64,000 nucleotides of DNA from Pohlia nutans (GCA_022496805.1 CM040103.1:21924820-21988819), one strand, 5' to 3'; shown: positions 23,447 through 35,608, counted from the first letter of the stretch. The notes: generated by a model not told the origin, from the sequence alone. A program made the numbers and translations.

Positions 23447-24406
23447 ATTTGAAGAACTTGTACCCAATTTATCAAGTTATCAATCGTTTTTCATGATGAG
23501 ACTACACCAATTAGGGTTGTGTTTCTGGACATGTGATACATCATTCTGCTGGTCACTTACTTATCCCGGAATTGGCATGATCTGGGGCTCCTTTGCCTGC
23601 AGCCCATGTCTGCTATCTAGGCTGTCATATTGGCTGTGATTCTTATTCTTATCTGGCATGAAATTTCCAGGTTTTACGTAGTTTTAGGATGTAGAGCAGG
23701 CTGATGATTATACTGAGGCAGGGCATTGCCAAGAAGTTCAAGATAAGGAAAGGCTTGGGCTCGCTAATTCTCGAGGTTTTAGGGTTTAGGATTTAGGGTT
23801 TCTAAACATGAAGGGACTAGAGCAGCATTTCTTTTTTCAACGGCCTGAGAGTAACTCGATACCAAGCAGGTGAAGACGGTGAATGTTTATGAGATCTCTT
23901 GAGTGAAGATGCGAATGGGCTGTCCAGTGGAATGGGATCTGACCCTAAACCCTAAACCCTAAACCGCTGGGTCATCAGCTTTCCGCGGCCTTCTTCTCTG
24001 CTCTTGCCTACCTGGCTAATGCAAACGACAATACTGGGATTTTTCAGAGTCGGCACCAAAGGGAATTCTCCTAAGGTGCATGGAGTTTTGTTGCGGTGCT
24101 AATAGTCCAGAAAATCTGGCATGACGTGAGGTAGAGGATACGATTTGCGTCATATTTTAACCAATATGTTGGATTGTGATTTTTTTGGAGATGTAAATAG
24201 CTGTGGAGAGACAAAAGCCAAATCTGTTGAGATCTAATTTGTATGAATTTCTTGTGCAATTTCAAAGTGGGAGGTTGTAGATCACTATTATGTAAGTGAT
24301 CCCATTTCCATTCAAAGATATCGACATTTAGCCACTTGCTAACAAGTCAAAGTGTATGAATAGATGAGTTGCTGTGGTAACACGGCTCAGTATAGAGATT
24401 GAACCA
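23447..24406. other. Downstream of CDC123, no further gene seen
   Basis: Probable 3' UTR followed by spacer. Two short TTTAGGG-type clusters lie at 23776-23802 and 23942-23964. No coding evidence. Confidence 0.4.
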
Positions 24407-24637
24407 GGAAAGGACCAAGAAGCCCAAATTGAGGCTTATGTTTATTTAGCAGTTTCGAGTAGTTTCTATGTGGACTTCCTTTTGTTCAATTTCATTTATT
24501 TCTTGACCAACACATGCAATGTTCTTCACTGATTCCAGTGATGTAGAATTTGGTCTCATGCAAATTACAGTTTTCGCAATATGGTTGATTGAATTTGTTA
24601 TTTCAAAACCATAAATCCTTGGTCCTTTGAGGGTTAA
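24407..24637. mobile_element. TTAA-type element, left end decayed
   Basis: The right end CCTTGGTCCTTTGAGGG-TTAA is clear. The left end (GGACCAAGAAGCCCAAATTG) has lost TTAACCC. The body aligns with 22497-22701 and, reversed, with 62640-62884. Confidence 0.65.
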
Positions 24638-24910
24638 CTAAATTGTTTGCACAAGTGGTTTTCACCATTGCAGATGTCAAGCACAAAAGCCTGTACCCCT
24701 CTTGGTCAGTCTCACTGGGATTTTCTCTGTAAGTTTTGTACTGGTGAAGATTTGTTGCAAACTAGAAGATTTGGCCATTCTGAAGTATGATTTGCACAAG
24801 AAGATTTTGTGGAATTTTTGTGTCTTGTGTTAATTGCCTCTTTACAGTTGGAATTGGCAATTGTCTTTCAAGCTTCCAGAAGTTTTTTGATTGCTTCTGG
24901 ATGTCTAATA

Positions 24911-25212
24911 CTTCCTGTGTCCGGAAATAATTGTCCTAGTCTTTGGCATATCTTTTTAGACATAATTGTCCTTTGTTTTATACTTCAAACTTGAGGCGTG
25001 TCCACTTCAAATGGGGCGGACAATGAAAAGGACACAACTACATACAGATGGACTGCCGTGTGCACTTCAAATGGGGCGGGCAATGAGAATGACACAAAAA
25101 CTACATACAGATGGACCATCTTTCGAGTACCGAGACGACTTTTTTTTTGGCAAAAAAAAGTGTTAAGTTAAAATATGCCATAAACTAGGACAGTTTTTCC
25201 GGACAGAGGGAG
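24911..25212. mobile_element. Stowaway-like MITE, diverged
   Basis: Ends CTTCCTGTGTCCGGAAATAA and TTTTTCCGGACAGAGGGAG. TA is at 24909-24910 on the left, with TG in its place on the right. Inside is a tandem duplication of about 65 bp around CACTTCAAATGGGGCGG (about 25000-25120). Confidence 0.75.
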
Positions 25213-25819
25213 TGCTTGTTTCTGAACTCAACTGGTAAGGTTTGTGAACCCAAATCGCCTCCTGAAATGAACGCGTTATGTACATTTCAGGGCTGATTCT
25301 GGGTGCGCATACCGTACTCCAGAAGCGTGACCGCTGCCATTTAGACTTGTGGAGCTTTCCGCCAACAACTTGGCCCTGTTGTTGGTCTTCGTACTGATAT
25401 AAACTTGCTTGAATGTCTTCTCTTTCATTGCATTACTCCAAGTGCGTAGCTCAGCTGAAAATTTGAAATTCTATACAATGATTCCTCTTTTTCATTGATT
25501 ATTGCACTGGTGGTGACTGTTTGAAAATATTGACTTAACCCCTAAAGCCCTTCTTGATTTTGGTTACCTCAAATGTATGTGAGCTTTTGAGGTCGCTTGC
25601 AAGAACATATGAATCTTCTATTTCCGTCTTGAACAAGGAAGATGCTGTAATTGTGTCATGTCATATGGTTTGAACCTTCCAGTGAATTGCGTATGAAATG
25701 CACTTGAATTGGTCCACAAGTTAGAATCATCCTGAAGATCACTCTAAGGAAAAATAATTAATTGGATTCTGCTTAAAACCAGTCCACTCAGAGGCTGCTT
25801 GCCTGGAACTTACATGGCC
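25213..25819. other. Intergenic, solitary TTAA-CCCC end at 25534
   Basis: TTAACCCCTAAAGCCC at 25534-25549 looks like one end of a TTAA element with no partner. Nothing else recognisable. Confidence 0.4.
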
Positions 25820-26128
25820 GGCCCATTCACACCAAGCCCCTGCCGCACTTGCATCTGCGTTCTCAAAATTGAGGAAAGGAAAACCGAGAAATAAAAAAAT
25901 ATTCAAAGCCTTGTCTTTTCTTACTGCAACTACTGTTCAGGCATTGTGCAACTACATTACAGTGCCGCAAGTACAACCATACTCTTTTTTTGCATTGCGT
26001 TCCTTCTGTTATGCATTAGAGTGATTTCTAATTGCGTATTTTATATTTCTTGGTTGACAATAGATTCCCTCAAAGTTATTTGACGCATGCATCCATGCGG
26101 CAATAGCATTGGTGTATGTGAATAGGCC
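25820..26128 (+). mobile_element. MITE with GGCCCATTCACACC ends, uninterrupted copy
   Basis: Ends GGCCCATTCACACC and GGTGTATGTGAATAGGCC, 309 bp. A second copy at 54368-55240 is the same element carrying a 565-bp TTAA insertion. The matching site here reads TTCA at about 25935-25938. Confidence 0.8.
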
Positions 26129-26431
26129 AACAGTGGGGTACAATAATAATTCAATTTTTTCTCTCCCAACTCAGAAATTTTGAACTTTGAGAAGTTCGTG
26201 TAGGCTCAAAAATACATAAAATCACCAAATGTAAAGTATATTGGAAAGATAATAGAGTCAAGATTTAATTTTCAATAATTGTAAAATGATGTTTGATATC
26301 ACTCAAGAGAATTTCAAGATATGAAAAAATAGTTTGGAGAATAATTTGAAACTTTAATCATTCATATTTTACTCAAAGACCCAAAAATCACAATTTTTTT
26401 GTATTTGATTCTAGGGCTAGTGCATGGTTCT

Positions 26432-26739
26432 CAGGGAGTGCACTATTCAATAAAGCCAAGAATCATGTGCGTGCATCCCCCTAATTAAAACCCCCTGTAT
26501 ACATTTTTCTTTTTGCTAAAATTAAGCAATATATGTACAAATCTCATAGCCTCAAAATACATTTCCTTATGTACACATGGGCTAAAAAGGAGGAATTAAA
26601 CTCCAAGCCCCATGTATATCTACTTTCCGCTCGATTGAAATATGTCTCCAATACATACATTTTGTACATGCTTGTTCTAAATAATACCCTTGTTGTGCAC
26701 GCACGTGTATAATTACAGTACTTGAAGAGTGCACTCTCT
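26432..26739 (-). mobile_element. MITE with GGGAGTGCACTCTTCAA ends, copy 2
   Basis: Reverse-orientation copy of 14481-14791, with ends CAGGGAGTGCACTATTCAA and CTTGAAGAGTGCACTCTCTG. The interior shares CATGTATATCTACTTTCCGC, in inverse orientation to copy 1. Confidence 0.8.
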
Positions 26740-27306
26740 GGGGGGCGGGGTGGTAGTGCCACATGCTTCCTCTCACAACATGCATTTCTCACTTAAACAT
26801 ACCTTCGAACATTTTAGGCATTAAGCAAAGTCGTTATTCTTTAAAAGTTACGTTCATGTATTGTTGTCGGTTTTTTATGTCCAATTAAGTTCAATTTATG
26901 CTCAAATTCCACGATTTTGATAAATAATCCACTTTATAAATGAAATAGGGTCTAAAAAATAACTTAATGGTGGAAATTGTATTTACCTATAGGGTCTTGA
27001 AAATAACCTCAAAGTACCATTTTATCTACTAATAGGGTGCAAATTATTTAGGAAATTTAGATAAATAGCCCACCTATAATTGACCCCCGACTGCACGTGG
27101 TTTACAAAAGTATGTAGTATGTAACCTCCCCGTGAGTCCATAGGAAAATGAGAGAGTACTACACCTTCTTAGAATGTTGAATGATTAACCCCCAAAGGAC
27201 AAAGTGTTTATGGTTTTAAAATGACAAATTCAATCCATCATATTGTAGAAAACTCGGTAGAAAAATGTGATTCATACGGAACTAGTTTTTATATCACTAA
27301 AATCAG

Positions 27307-28394
27307 TTAACCCCTAAACAACGCCGTGACCAAAAAAATGGTTTATAACTAAAGTCGACTGCTGCATGGATGATTTCCATCCAATTGTTTATGTTGCCAC
27401 CCCTTCAAGTTAAGTTCAAATAATTGAGGCTATTTTTAGATTTTACATTGGGTCCCAACTATAAAAAGAGTCATAAAAACAGTTCACCGTGTAGAGTATT
27501 TTGAATTTTTTTGCTTGTTCTACTTAAACTAAATTTAGACCATGAAATGAGTTCCTTTGCATCAAAGCTTAACCCTTAAACGTCAAGAGGGCCTGGGCGG
27601 GGCAACCTGAAAGGCATCTAAATTTTTGGAGGCGAACAAAAAACAAAACAAAAAAGAAATTGGTTTTTTGGAAAAAAACGGTTCTACTGGCCAGCATTAT
27701 TGCAGCACTGTAGCAGTGCAAAACTTTTCAGAAAACGACCTCAACTGCCCCAACCTCAAAACTTGTTCAATTTGATAACTTTGATTGCTTACTGATGATT
27801 CCACAATCTCTCAAATGAGGCGCAAATTTTGAATTTAGATCACTTTTTCAGTACCTTTCCAACGCACCAATCCTCGCTTGATTTGGTTGAGGAAATCCAT
27901 TTTTTTCTTCATTATTCTTTTTTAAATAAGCCCACGGGGATCACCTTGATGTTTAAGGGTTAACTAACAAAATGAAGGTTGCCAAGTCTAGTTTCTATTC
28001 CATTTTGAATTTTTTGAAAAATTTGAAAATTGAGTGTTTTATTGTAGTTACAAGTCGGTAGGTATTACCAAGGTGTAGCAAAAATTTCTAAATTTAGTTA
28101 CATGGATGATAGTCAATAACTAAACTTTTCTTCATTGTATTATACACCTTTGGTAAAAAATCAGAATTTTCTACATTTTGTAATTGATATGAATTTTCTT
28201 TACAATCACTTCATAAAACCATATTAATTTCAAATTTTCACCAAAATTTATGAAAAATTCATGATTTGCAGTAGACATATGACTTCATCTACTAAAAATA
28301 TAAAGTTGAATTCTTGTATTATTTTTAGTCGCAAAATTGAGTGTGGCAGATAAAGCATGATTCCATGGTCATAGGCCCAACCTTTAGGAGTTAA
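27307..28394. mobile_element. Middle TTAA element of the nest
   Basis: TTAA-CCCCTAAACAACGCC ... CCAACCTTTAGGAG-TTAA. The flanks AATCAG and GAACATT join across one TTAA as in the paralogue (AATTAG-TGAA-GAATATT near 62749-62757). No transposase frame. Confidence 0.7.
27569..27963. mobile_element. Inner TTAA element of the nest
   Basis: TTAA-CCCTTAAACGTCAAGAGG ... CACCTTGATGTTTAAGGG-TTAA, 395 bp, with good terminal inverted repeats. The left 100 bp or so is shared with the element entering the right edge at 63763. Confidence 0.85.
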
Positions 28395-28677
28395 GAACAT
28401 TGCAAGTCTCGGTTGAAGAAGAAATAAAATTTGAAAAAAAAGGAAGTCCTACTCAAAACTACTAAGAAAAGCATGAGATCCAATTTAGGCTTCTTTGTCT
28501 TTAGCGGTTAAGTTACCGGTAGGTGCATAAAAGTGCTCTAACCGATTATCCAATCATGCAGAAATAAGTTGCATGGATGTCAGGCAGGGTACTACACCCA
28601 CTGCCCAACGTTTTTATTTCTTTCTTTCTTTCAAATGATTCAGAAAAAGGGAAATTTGCTGCACAACTTTGTTAACT

Positions 28678-29225
28678 TTAACCCTTTAACGTCCCGATTC
28701 AACACTGTTTTCAAAGATTTGTTATAAAATGGTTGATGAAAAACGAAAATGGAGTTGATGTACAAAACAAAGTTGTAAATGTCAATGTGTAGATAACATC
28801 TGTACGGTTGCATTCATCATATTTATTATTAATATTTTAAAAGTAATTTTGCAAGGTTTTCTCTTGAAATTAATTAAAAATCCAAAGTTAATACAAATTT
28901 TTTTAAAAATATTGTAATGAAATTAGAATGACAAGCACTACGAGATGGTATGGTTTCCATTATTTGATTCTACTTACTATGGAAAGTCATATTTAAGGTC
29001 TTTCTTTTTGAACTAAGATTGAAACTTGACATTAATCACTTTTGTAATTTTTCAAAAATTCACATTATCTTATTTGGAAGATCCATACCGTACAAATGGT
29101 ATTCAACTAGCTCAAGAATGAAAAAAAAAAATGAATGGATGAAAAACATCCGGTACCTAGAGAAATCGAGTTGCTGAAATTCATCCGGCGTCCAGATTCT
29201 GGACGCCGGCGCGCTAAAGGGTTAA
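28678..29225. mobile_element. TTAA-flanked element, 548 bp
   Basis: TTAA-CCCTTTAACGTCCCGA ... GACGCCGGCGCGCTAAAGGG-TTAA. It is the uninterrupted relative of 30069-31588 and so supplies the empty site for the palindrome there. Confidence 0.85.
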
Positions 29226-30068
29226 TTGATTATCCTTGAAAACTAAGCCTTTCTGCACAAATGTCTGATTTGCGGTACCAGCTCAGACTTTCCATTCCAA
29301 CACACGTGGTAAGTAAACCTAACAATTGTCAGCATTGGGGTACATACTCTGATGTTGGGACCTTTTGTGCTCGGCTTTATGCAACGGAAGTTACACTCAA
29401 GCCTCTCTAATTGCACGGCCTTTGCAGCAAACGTGTACTTGTTACATGTGTTCACAATTTGGCATGTGGAAGTTATTCAATCACACGACATTAGTAAACT
29501 TAAAAAGGGTCATTTTGAAGTCAAAATCACATCAAAGTGACATTTGCATTAGTGTCATTTTGATCTCATTTTGATGTCATTTTGATGTCAATTTGATGTA
29601 AGGTTTACATCCATGTGGTATGGGTTATTTTAATGTAAGGTAACAGGTATCATTTTCATGTTAAGTTTACATCATTATAACTTGAGGCATATTAACATGT
29701 ACCAAAATTAACACGTTACATAGACGTTGGTTGTAACCCACAAGATAGTCTATGTAGAACCAAAATACTTAAACGATGTGCCACAGCTTGTACAAACGTA
29801 CTATGTGTGTACAGTACCGAAGGTGAGACATAAAAGAGTTACGAGTTTAGGTTCTCAGGATATATTGAATATGTGCAATTAGAGAGGGATGAATGTTCTG
29901 TTTCATTTGTGTTGAAAAAAACAAGATAAAAAGTTGTCAACGTTATCCTAAGCTTTGCACTCAAATAGATAGAATTAGCAATTATAAGTGAGTACTCTGA
30001 CCTTCAACTCATCTAGAAATTCTCTCAAAACATGGACTCTTATGAAGGATTCTAGAGTAGTTGTTCCA
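29226..30068. other. Intergenic, no gene seen
   Basis: A cluster of short TCATTTTGATG(T)/TCATTTTGAAG repeats lies at about 29508-29600. No coding evidence. Confidence 0.4.
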
Positions 30069-31588
30069 TTAACTCTTTAACGTCCTGATTCAATACTGTT
30101 TTGAAAGATTCGTCATAAAATGTTCAATGAAAAATAAAAAAATGGAGTTGATGTTCAAACAAAATTGTAAATGTCAATGTGAAGATCACATCTATACGGT
30201 TGGATTTATCATATTTTTTATTAATATTTTTAAATTAATTTTGCAAGGTTTTCTCTTGAAGTTCAATTTAAAATCCCAAAGTAACTTTAAAAAAATATTG
30301 TAATAAAATCGGAATAACATGCATTGCGAGATGGTATGGTTTCCATTACTTGATTCTACTTATTTTGGAAAAACATGTTTGAGGTCTCACTTTTTAAACT
30401 AAGAATGAAACTTGACATAAACCAATTGTGTTGTTTTTTCAAAAAATCACAATATCTTATTTTGAGGATCCATACTGTACAGTGGGGTCCAACATGGAAT
30501 GGCGTTTTTGGTTTCGCAGTGAGAAAAATTTCAGTACTGCCAACTTTGAAAGCCTCCCGAGAGCTCAAATATTGGTATTTTACCACGAAAATTTTACCAG
30601 AGACTTATCTTTAAGTTAATTATATGTATGCCAAATTTCAAGGCCAAAAGATTCATCAAAAAAACGTTATTCAAAATCTACCAACATTGGTAGTTATTCA
30701 CTGCTGCCAACTTTGACAACCTCCCAAAGATTGAATTAATTTTTTTTTGCCATGAAATTCTTGGAAAAAGAACTTCTTTATGTTAATAACATATGATAAA
30801 AATTTCAAGGCCAGAAGATTAATACAAAAAAGATATTGACAATCTACCAACATGTGTAGTTGTGGGAAACAATGGGGGAAAATTTGCTACCAACTTTGAC
30901 ACCCTCCCTACGGTTGAGAAATTGTCTATTTACCATGAAATTTTTGGTACAACATGCTCTTTATGACAAAATCATTCATGCCAAATTTCAAGGTCAAAAA
31001 ATCTATACAAAGAAAATTATTTACAATCTACCAATGTGTGTAGTTTCCCCCATTGTTTCCCACAACTACACATGTTGGTAGATTGTTAATATCGTTTTTT
31101 GTATTAATCTTTTGGCCTTGAAATTTTTATCATATGTTATTAACATAAAGAAGTTCTTTTTCCTAGAATTTTATGGCAAAAAAAAAATTAATTCAATCTT
31201 TGGGAGGCTGTCAAAGTTGGCAGCAGTGAAAACATTTCCACAGCTACCAATGTTGGTAGATTCTGAATAACTTTTTTTGGGTGAATCTTTTGGCCTTGAA
31301 ATTTGGCATACATGTAATTAACTTAAAGATAAGTCTCTGGTAAAATTTTCGTGGTAAAATACCAATATTTGAGCTCTCGGGAGGCTTTCAAAGTTGGCAG
31401 TACTGAAATTTTTCTCACTGCGAAACCAAAAACGCCATTCCATGTTGGACCCCACTGTACAAATGATAGTCAACTACCACAAAAACCAAGAGAAATTTGG
31501 TTGGATGAAAAACTATACAAGATATGTTGAGAAATGTTGCAATTTGTTTGTCATCCATTATACGGACGCATGCGCGTCAAAGAGTTAA
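30069..31588. mobile_element. TTAA element carrying a 978-bp palindromic insertion
   Basis: TTAA-CTCTTTAACGTCCTG ... ACGCATGCGCGTCAAAGAG-TTAA. The left part is homologous to 28678-29095 and the short right part to 29096-29225. Confidence 0.8.
30480..31457. mobile_element. TA-flanked palindromic element built of repeated units
   Basis: Ends CAGTGGGGTCCAACATGG and its exact inverse, flanked by TA (30478-30479 and 31458-31459). The arms (about 30480-30880 and 31047-31457) are near-perfect inverted repeats. Each holds about two copies of a 165-180-bp unit (CCAACTTTGA..CCTCCC, then TTTCAAGGCCAAAAGATT, then CTACCAACATTGGTAG). The spacer is a third, diverged copy. The ends and target resemble those of the Tc1 element at 11791. 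Confidence 0.85.
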
Positions 31589-31995
31589 ACCAACCCTTCT
31601 GTGATGTACTATACATATCCCTCACGGACTGTCTTCAATTTCTCCAAGTCTTGGTTATGTCATGACAAAACTAGTTTCATTTATTGTCTCTAATCCACGA
31701 GGGGAGAAATTACATTTAATTTTATTTATTGTTTTCGAGGAGTTATATAATTGAATATTACAAACAAGATGTAAAAATAAATCTAGGATAAATACTAAGC
31801 AAGAGACTGCACAACTAACGACATGTTTGTTTGTTTGTTTCTTTATTTATTTGTTTGTTTGTTTATTTATTTTTACTTTTTACTTTTTAGGCACAAATTG
31901 AGGAAACTCAAATTGAAAGAAAGTAAAGTGCAAAGCCATACGGACAACAACTGTGTGGAGATGAGAAAGCCCACCCTAGAAAACTAATTCACTAA
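31589..31995. other. Intergenic; dispersed repeat and TTTG/TTTA runs
   Basis: 31678-31815 (GTCTCTAATCCACGAGGGGA ... TAAATACTAAGCAAGAGACT) is a dispersed repeat also found at 50065-50195 and inverted at 52775-52915. A TTTGTTTG/TTTATTTA run is at 31824-31875. Confidence 0.5.
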
Positions 31996-33307
31996 AAACA
32001 CACAATTCCCTAATTTTGCACTTGGCCAAGTGCACTCATTTCATGAAACGCCATATTCATTAAATTGGCCAATCCTGTTTATATTTTACCCACACTAATC
32101 TGATAAGGAGAGAAAATGAACTCAAGTCACACTATTTGAGCGGACAAAATAATTGGGAACGGCCAATATAACGAATATGGCGTTATGAGCAAACTTGGCT
32201 TTAAAAAAGTTCGTATGAAAAAATCTGTAAAAAACAGGGATTTTTGTTTTTCTACAATATCTTCATTGTAAAGAAACAATTATTTATTTTATTTTTTATC
32301 CTTATCTTTAACTTTTATCTTTATCTTTATATTTTCTTTTTCTTTTATCGTTTTTTTTTCCTTGTCTTCTTTCTTGTCTTCCTCTTGTCTTCCTCTTGTC
32401 TTCCTTTTTTTCTTCACCTTGCCATTTTTGGAGTTTAAATGATAATTCTTTTTTAAAAAAAAAATCAGGGAGCAGGCCCCGCAAGAAAAAAAAATGCAAA
32501 AAAAAAAAAAAAAAAGTTTTTTTTTTTTTTTTTTTTTTTTTTTCCGGTTTTTCCGGGAAGGAAGGATTTGCGCACGCGGACCCTACTCTTATTTTGACCC
32601 TCCCTCACTCCCCCCTCTCCCCTCCCTCCCTCTCCCTCCCTCACACTCTCCTTCCTCCCCTTTTCCTCTCTTGTTCTTCTCCCTCTCTTCCTTCTCCCTT
32701 CTCCTCAATATAAAGGAAGAAGAGAGAGGAGGAAAGAAGAGTGGGGGAGGGAGAATGAGGGAAGGTTAATAAAGGGGAGAGGGGAATAAAAGGAAAGGAG
32801 AGGAGGGAAAAAGAGTAGATCAAAAAAAGAGTAGGATCCTCCCTGCCCGGAAAAACCGGAAAAAAAAAAAAAAAAAAAAGTTTTTTTTTTTTTCGTTTTT
32901 TTTTCTTTTACCTTCTGGGCCTGTATTGAATTCAGCATGCTCCCTGATTTTTATTAATTTTTGTTTTTATCGTTTAAATTCCAAAAATGGCAAGGTGAAG
33001 GAAGAGAAAGGAAGACAAGTGGAAGACTAGAAGAAAAAGAAGAAGGAAGACAAGAGAAAGACAAGAAAGAAGACAAGAAAAAAAACATGATAAAAGAAAA
33101 GATAAGACAAGATAAAGGTAAAGATAAAATAAAAGTTAAAGATAAAGATGAGAAATAAATTAAATAATTGTTTCTTTACAGCGTAAGGGATTGTAGAAAG
33201 ACAAAAATCCCTGTTTTTAAGAGATTTTTTCAAACAATTTTTTTAATGCGCTTGGGGGCCAAGTGCATGATTATATGGCCAAGTGCAAAATTAGCGAATT
33301 GGGTGTT
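31996..33307. mobile_element. 1.3-kb foldback element with purine/pyrimidine core
   Basis: The outer ends CTAATTTTGCACTTGGCC and GGCCAAGTGCAAAATTAG continue as long inverted arms, including AAACAGGGATTTTTGT, AAGAAACAATTATTTA and CCTTGCCATTTTTGGA on both sides. The core (about 32595-32820) is a C/T-rich strand followed by its G/A-rich inverse, bordered by CCGGTTTTTCCGGG and its inverse. Frames inside are low-complexity artefacts. Confidence 0.8.
32047..32184. mobile_element. 138-bp MITE, AACGCCATATTC ends, copy 1
   Basis: Terminal repeats AACGCCATATTCATTAAAT and its inverse. The 4-bp target duplication ATGA is at 32043-32046 and 32185-32188. It sits in the left arm of the 1.3-kb foldback and is absent from the right arm. 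Nearly identical to 63074-63211. Confidence 0.9.
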
Positions 33308-34775
33308 AAAAGTGGACCAGAATGTTCCTGTGCAATTCATCAGGAACTTCAAGGCATGTGAACATGGTGTCATGATGGTGCATTGAAATGAAAAATAATT
33401 TGATGCCAACCTCCATACCAACCTAGTATGGAAAAAATGACACTAAAATGACCTGTATGCGGCTGTTTGTGTCAAAATGACACCGAAATAGTCTACCTCA
33501 ACTTTTCTGATGTTGCACCCATTCTGTACAAATTCCACCCCTCTCATTGTGTAGACTCAAAGTAGCGAAGTTCAAATGGGGATTGCAATTCTGCGTGATC
33601 ATGTGAGTATTGAGAGCCTTCTACAAAAGCTGACAGTGATGCAGCTGCATCGATTCAAGCACTATACAAATGACCAACATGGAGGTCAACCCACGTTCCG
33701 CATACGAAATATGATGGAACTACCCTGTTGAGAATTCAATGCATTCGGTAAGGTGAACTAACCTATTTGTGACATGTGACTATTTGTGACACTTTATGAT
33801 CACTATGTATTGCAAAGTACCTTTGAAAATTTGAATAAATTATAATTTTAGCTTTTACAGTTTAAAAATTAGCATGATTAGTTTTTATTGGTTTATTTAT
33901 TGTAAACTTCAAAAAAAGAAAAGATGGTGGAGGGAACATGATCGTTACTTTCTCCAAATAGCAAATCTTATAACAGTAAGACAATGTTGAGGTGATCCAC
34001 TTTGAAAAATTCTCCCCGGTGGAGTTTAATTCCTTTTGACATAATTCAAATTGAATTGGAAAGTAGACTTGATGTAGTATTTTTAAGCATTTTTAAATTT
34101 TTTTTTTTTTTTTTTTTTCCGAGCAACGTGTTAAAAACAGATAGCGACCAAAAAATGGTCTCTTATACGTGGCATTCAACCAAAGAAGCAGTTGGTTTTA
34201 GGGTTTGTCCCCTAACTATGAGCAATAATCATATATCCAAAATTCCAAAGAGTGATATTCAAAATCATATCAAAATCGGTTGCTATGTTGTGCCACCATT
34301 TAGTAAATATTGGCCTAGGTTTGGAGTTCTAAGGTTTAGGGTTTTAGGATTCATGGTTATAGGGATATTGGATGTTAGGGTTATTGGGTTTTTGGGTTAT
34401 AGAGTTTAGAGCATCACCACCGCTACTTTAGAAAACTGGCCACAATGCCTTTTGGCAAGCTCGGGCTGTTTCATTTACCCCACCACTGACTTGGGGAGCG
34501 ACTCCAAGTTGTGCGGCCTCTTTAAAAATGCCATTTGGCTCGCCAACGTTCAGTGTCTCATGTACTTCCTAGCGTGCCCAATTTTCACGCTATTTTTGAA
34601 AAAATCTGGATTCCTGAGTGCTCCAGGGATTTTGGTGGAGACTCAAGGGAGGCCACGTGGAAGGCATTTGTATTTTAAGGATATGATTCAATTCAACAAC
34701 TATTTTTTTTAAAGAAATTATTAGCCATCGCGAGCCCAGGAAGTTGATAATGTACTACAGAAGGGCTAACCTTGC
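33308..34775. other. Intergenic, no gene seen
   Basis: A poly-T run is at 34099-34118, and a degenerate TTTAGGG/TTATTGGG tract at 34320-34410. The frame at 34002-34409 has no recognisable domain. Confidence 0.4.
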
Positions 34776-34778
34776 TTA

Positions 34779-34968
34779 GGGCAGGCTTCCATGTGGGGAT
34801 CGGTTGGGTGAAAGGCACTAGAAGACAAGAATTGAGGTCTCAAGAGCCACCCATGCTTCACCCATTTCGGTACAAATGAAATATATACTCTTGACTTCTC
34901 CTGGTTTCACCCATTTCGGTAGAGCTTTCTCCTTTTTAGACCGGCCACCCATACATGGAAGGAGGCCC
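34779..34968 (+). mobile_element. Tourist-type MITE (PIF/Harbinger), copy 1
   Basis: GGGCAGGCTTCCATGT ... ACATGGAAGGAGGCCC, flanked by TTA at 34776-34778 and 34969-34971. It is about 80-85% similar to the next copy, in the same orientation. Confidence 0.85.
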
Positions 34969-35106
34969 TTAGTGGCATTAAAAGCAGTTGTGAATGATTA
35001 TGCGTCAATGTAGAGTCTCCTTTGTTGGCCGATTCTGCATGCCAAATTGACCATACGACCCTAAATTGCTCCTATGATCTTCTCCAAACCCCACAACCCA
35101 TTCTAA

Positions 35107-35306
35107 GGGCAGACTTCCATGTGGGGATCGGTTGGGTGGAAGGCACTAGAAGACAAGAATTGAGGTCTCAAGAGCCACCCATGGTCCACCCATTTCGGTA
35201 CAAATGAAATTTATACTCTAGAATCCTCATGTTTCCACCCATTTCGGTGGTGCTTCCTCCTTTTGAGGACCGGCCACCCACTGCCCCCTTGCACGGAAGT
35301 CGGCCC
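35107..35306 (+). mobile_element. Tourist-type MITE (PIF/Harbinger), copy 2
   Basis: GGGCAGACTTCCATGTGGGG ... GCACGGAAGTCGGCCC, flanked by TAA at 35104-35106 and 35307-35309. CACCCATTTCGGT occurs twice in each copy. Confidence 0.85.
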
Positions 35307-35608
35307 TAATAGTGAGGTGGAAGACTCCAAATCTTAAGCGAGCATGCATTTGAAAAAGGATTTACAGGTAGTATTCTACAAGAAAATCTGAAAAGCACCC
35401 TGGGCCATGTCGGCCATTCAGGATTATGAAAACCAACCACTTGAGGTGAGAGAAAGCATTCAGGGTTATGAAAACCAACCACTTGATGTGAGAGAAAGAG
35501 TGCAGTCACTGCGAAAGACAAAGCGAAACTGCGAAAGTCCTTCATCAATGTTGAAGTGGAGTGGGGACGAAGCAATGAAATGGCTGCCGTTTTATCCTGA
35601 ATGGATTC

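Larger units (their letters stand above)
27185..28510. mobile_element. Outer TTAA element of a three-level nest
   Basis: Left end TTAA-CCCCCAAAGGACAAAG, right end CTTCTTTGTCTTTAGCGG-TTAA (28507-28510). Its sequence on each side of the inner insertion aligns continuously with the uninterrupted relative at 62640-62884. Confidence 0.7.

Noticed and set aside
32396..32823. Ser/Pro/Phe-rich and Lys-rich frames
   Set aside because: Low-complexity translations of the CT/GA core and poly-T of the foldback element.
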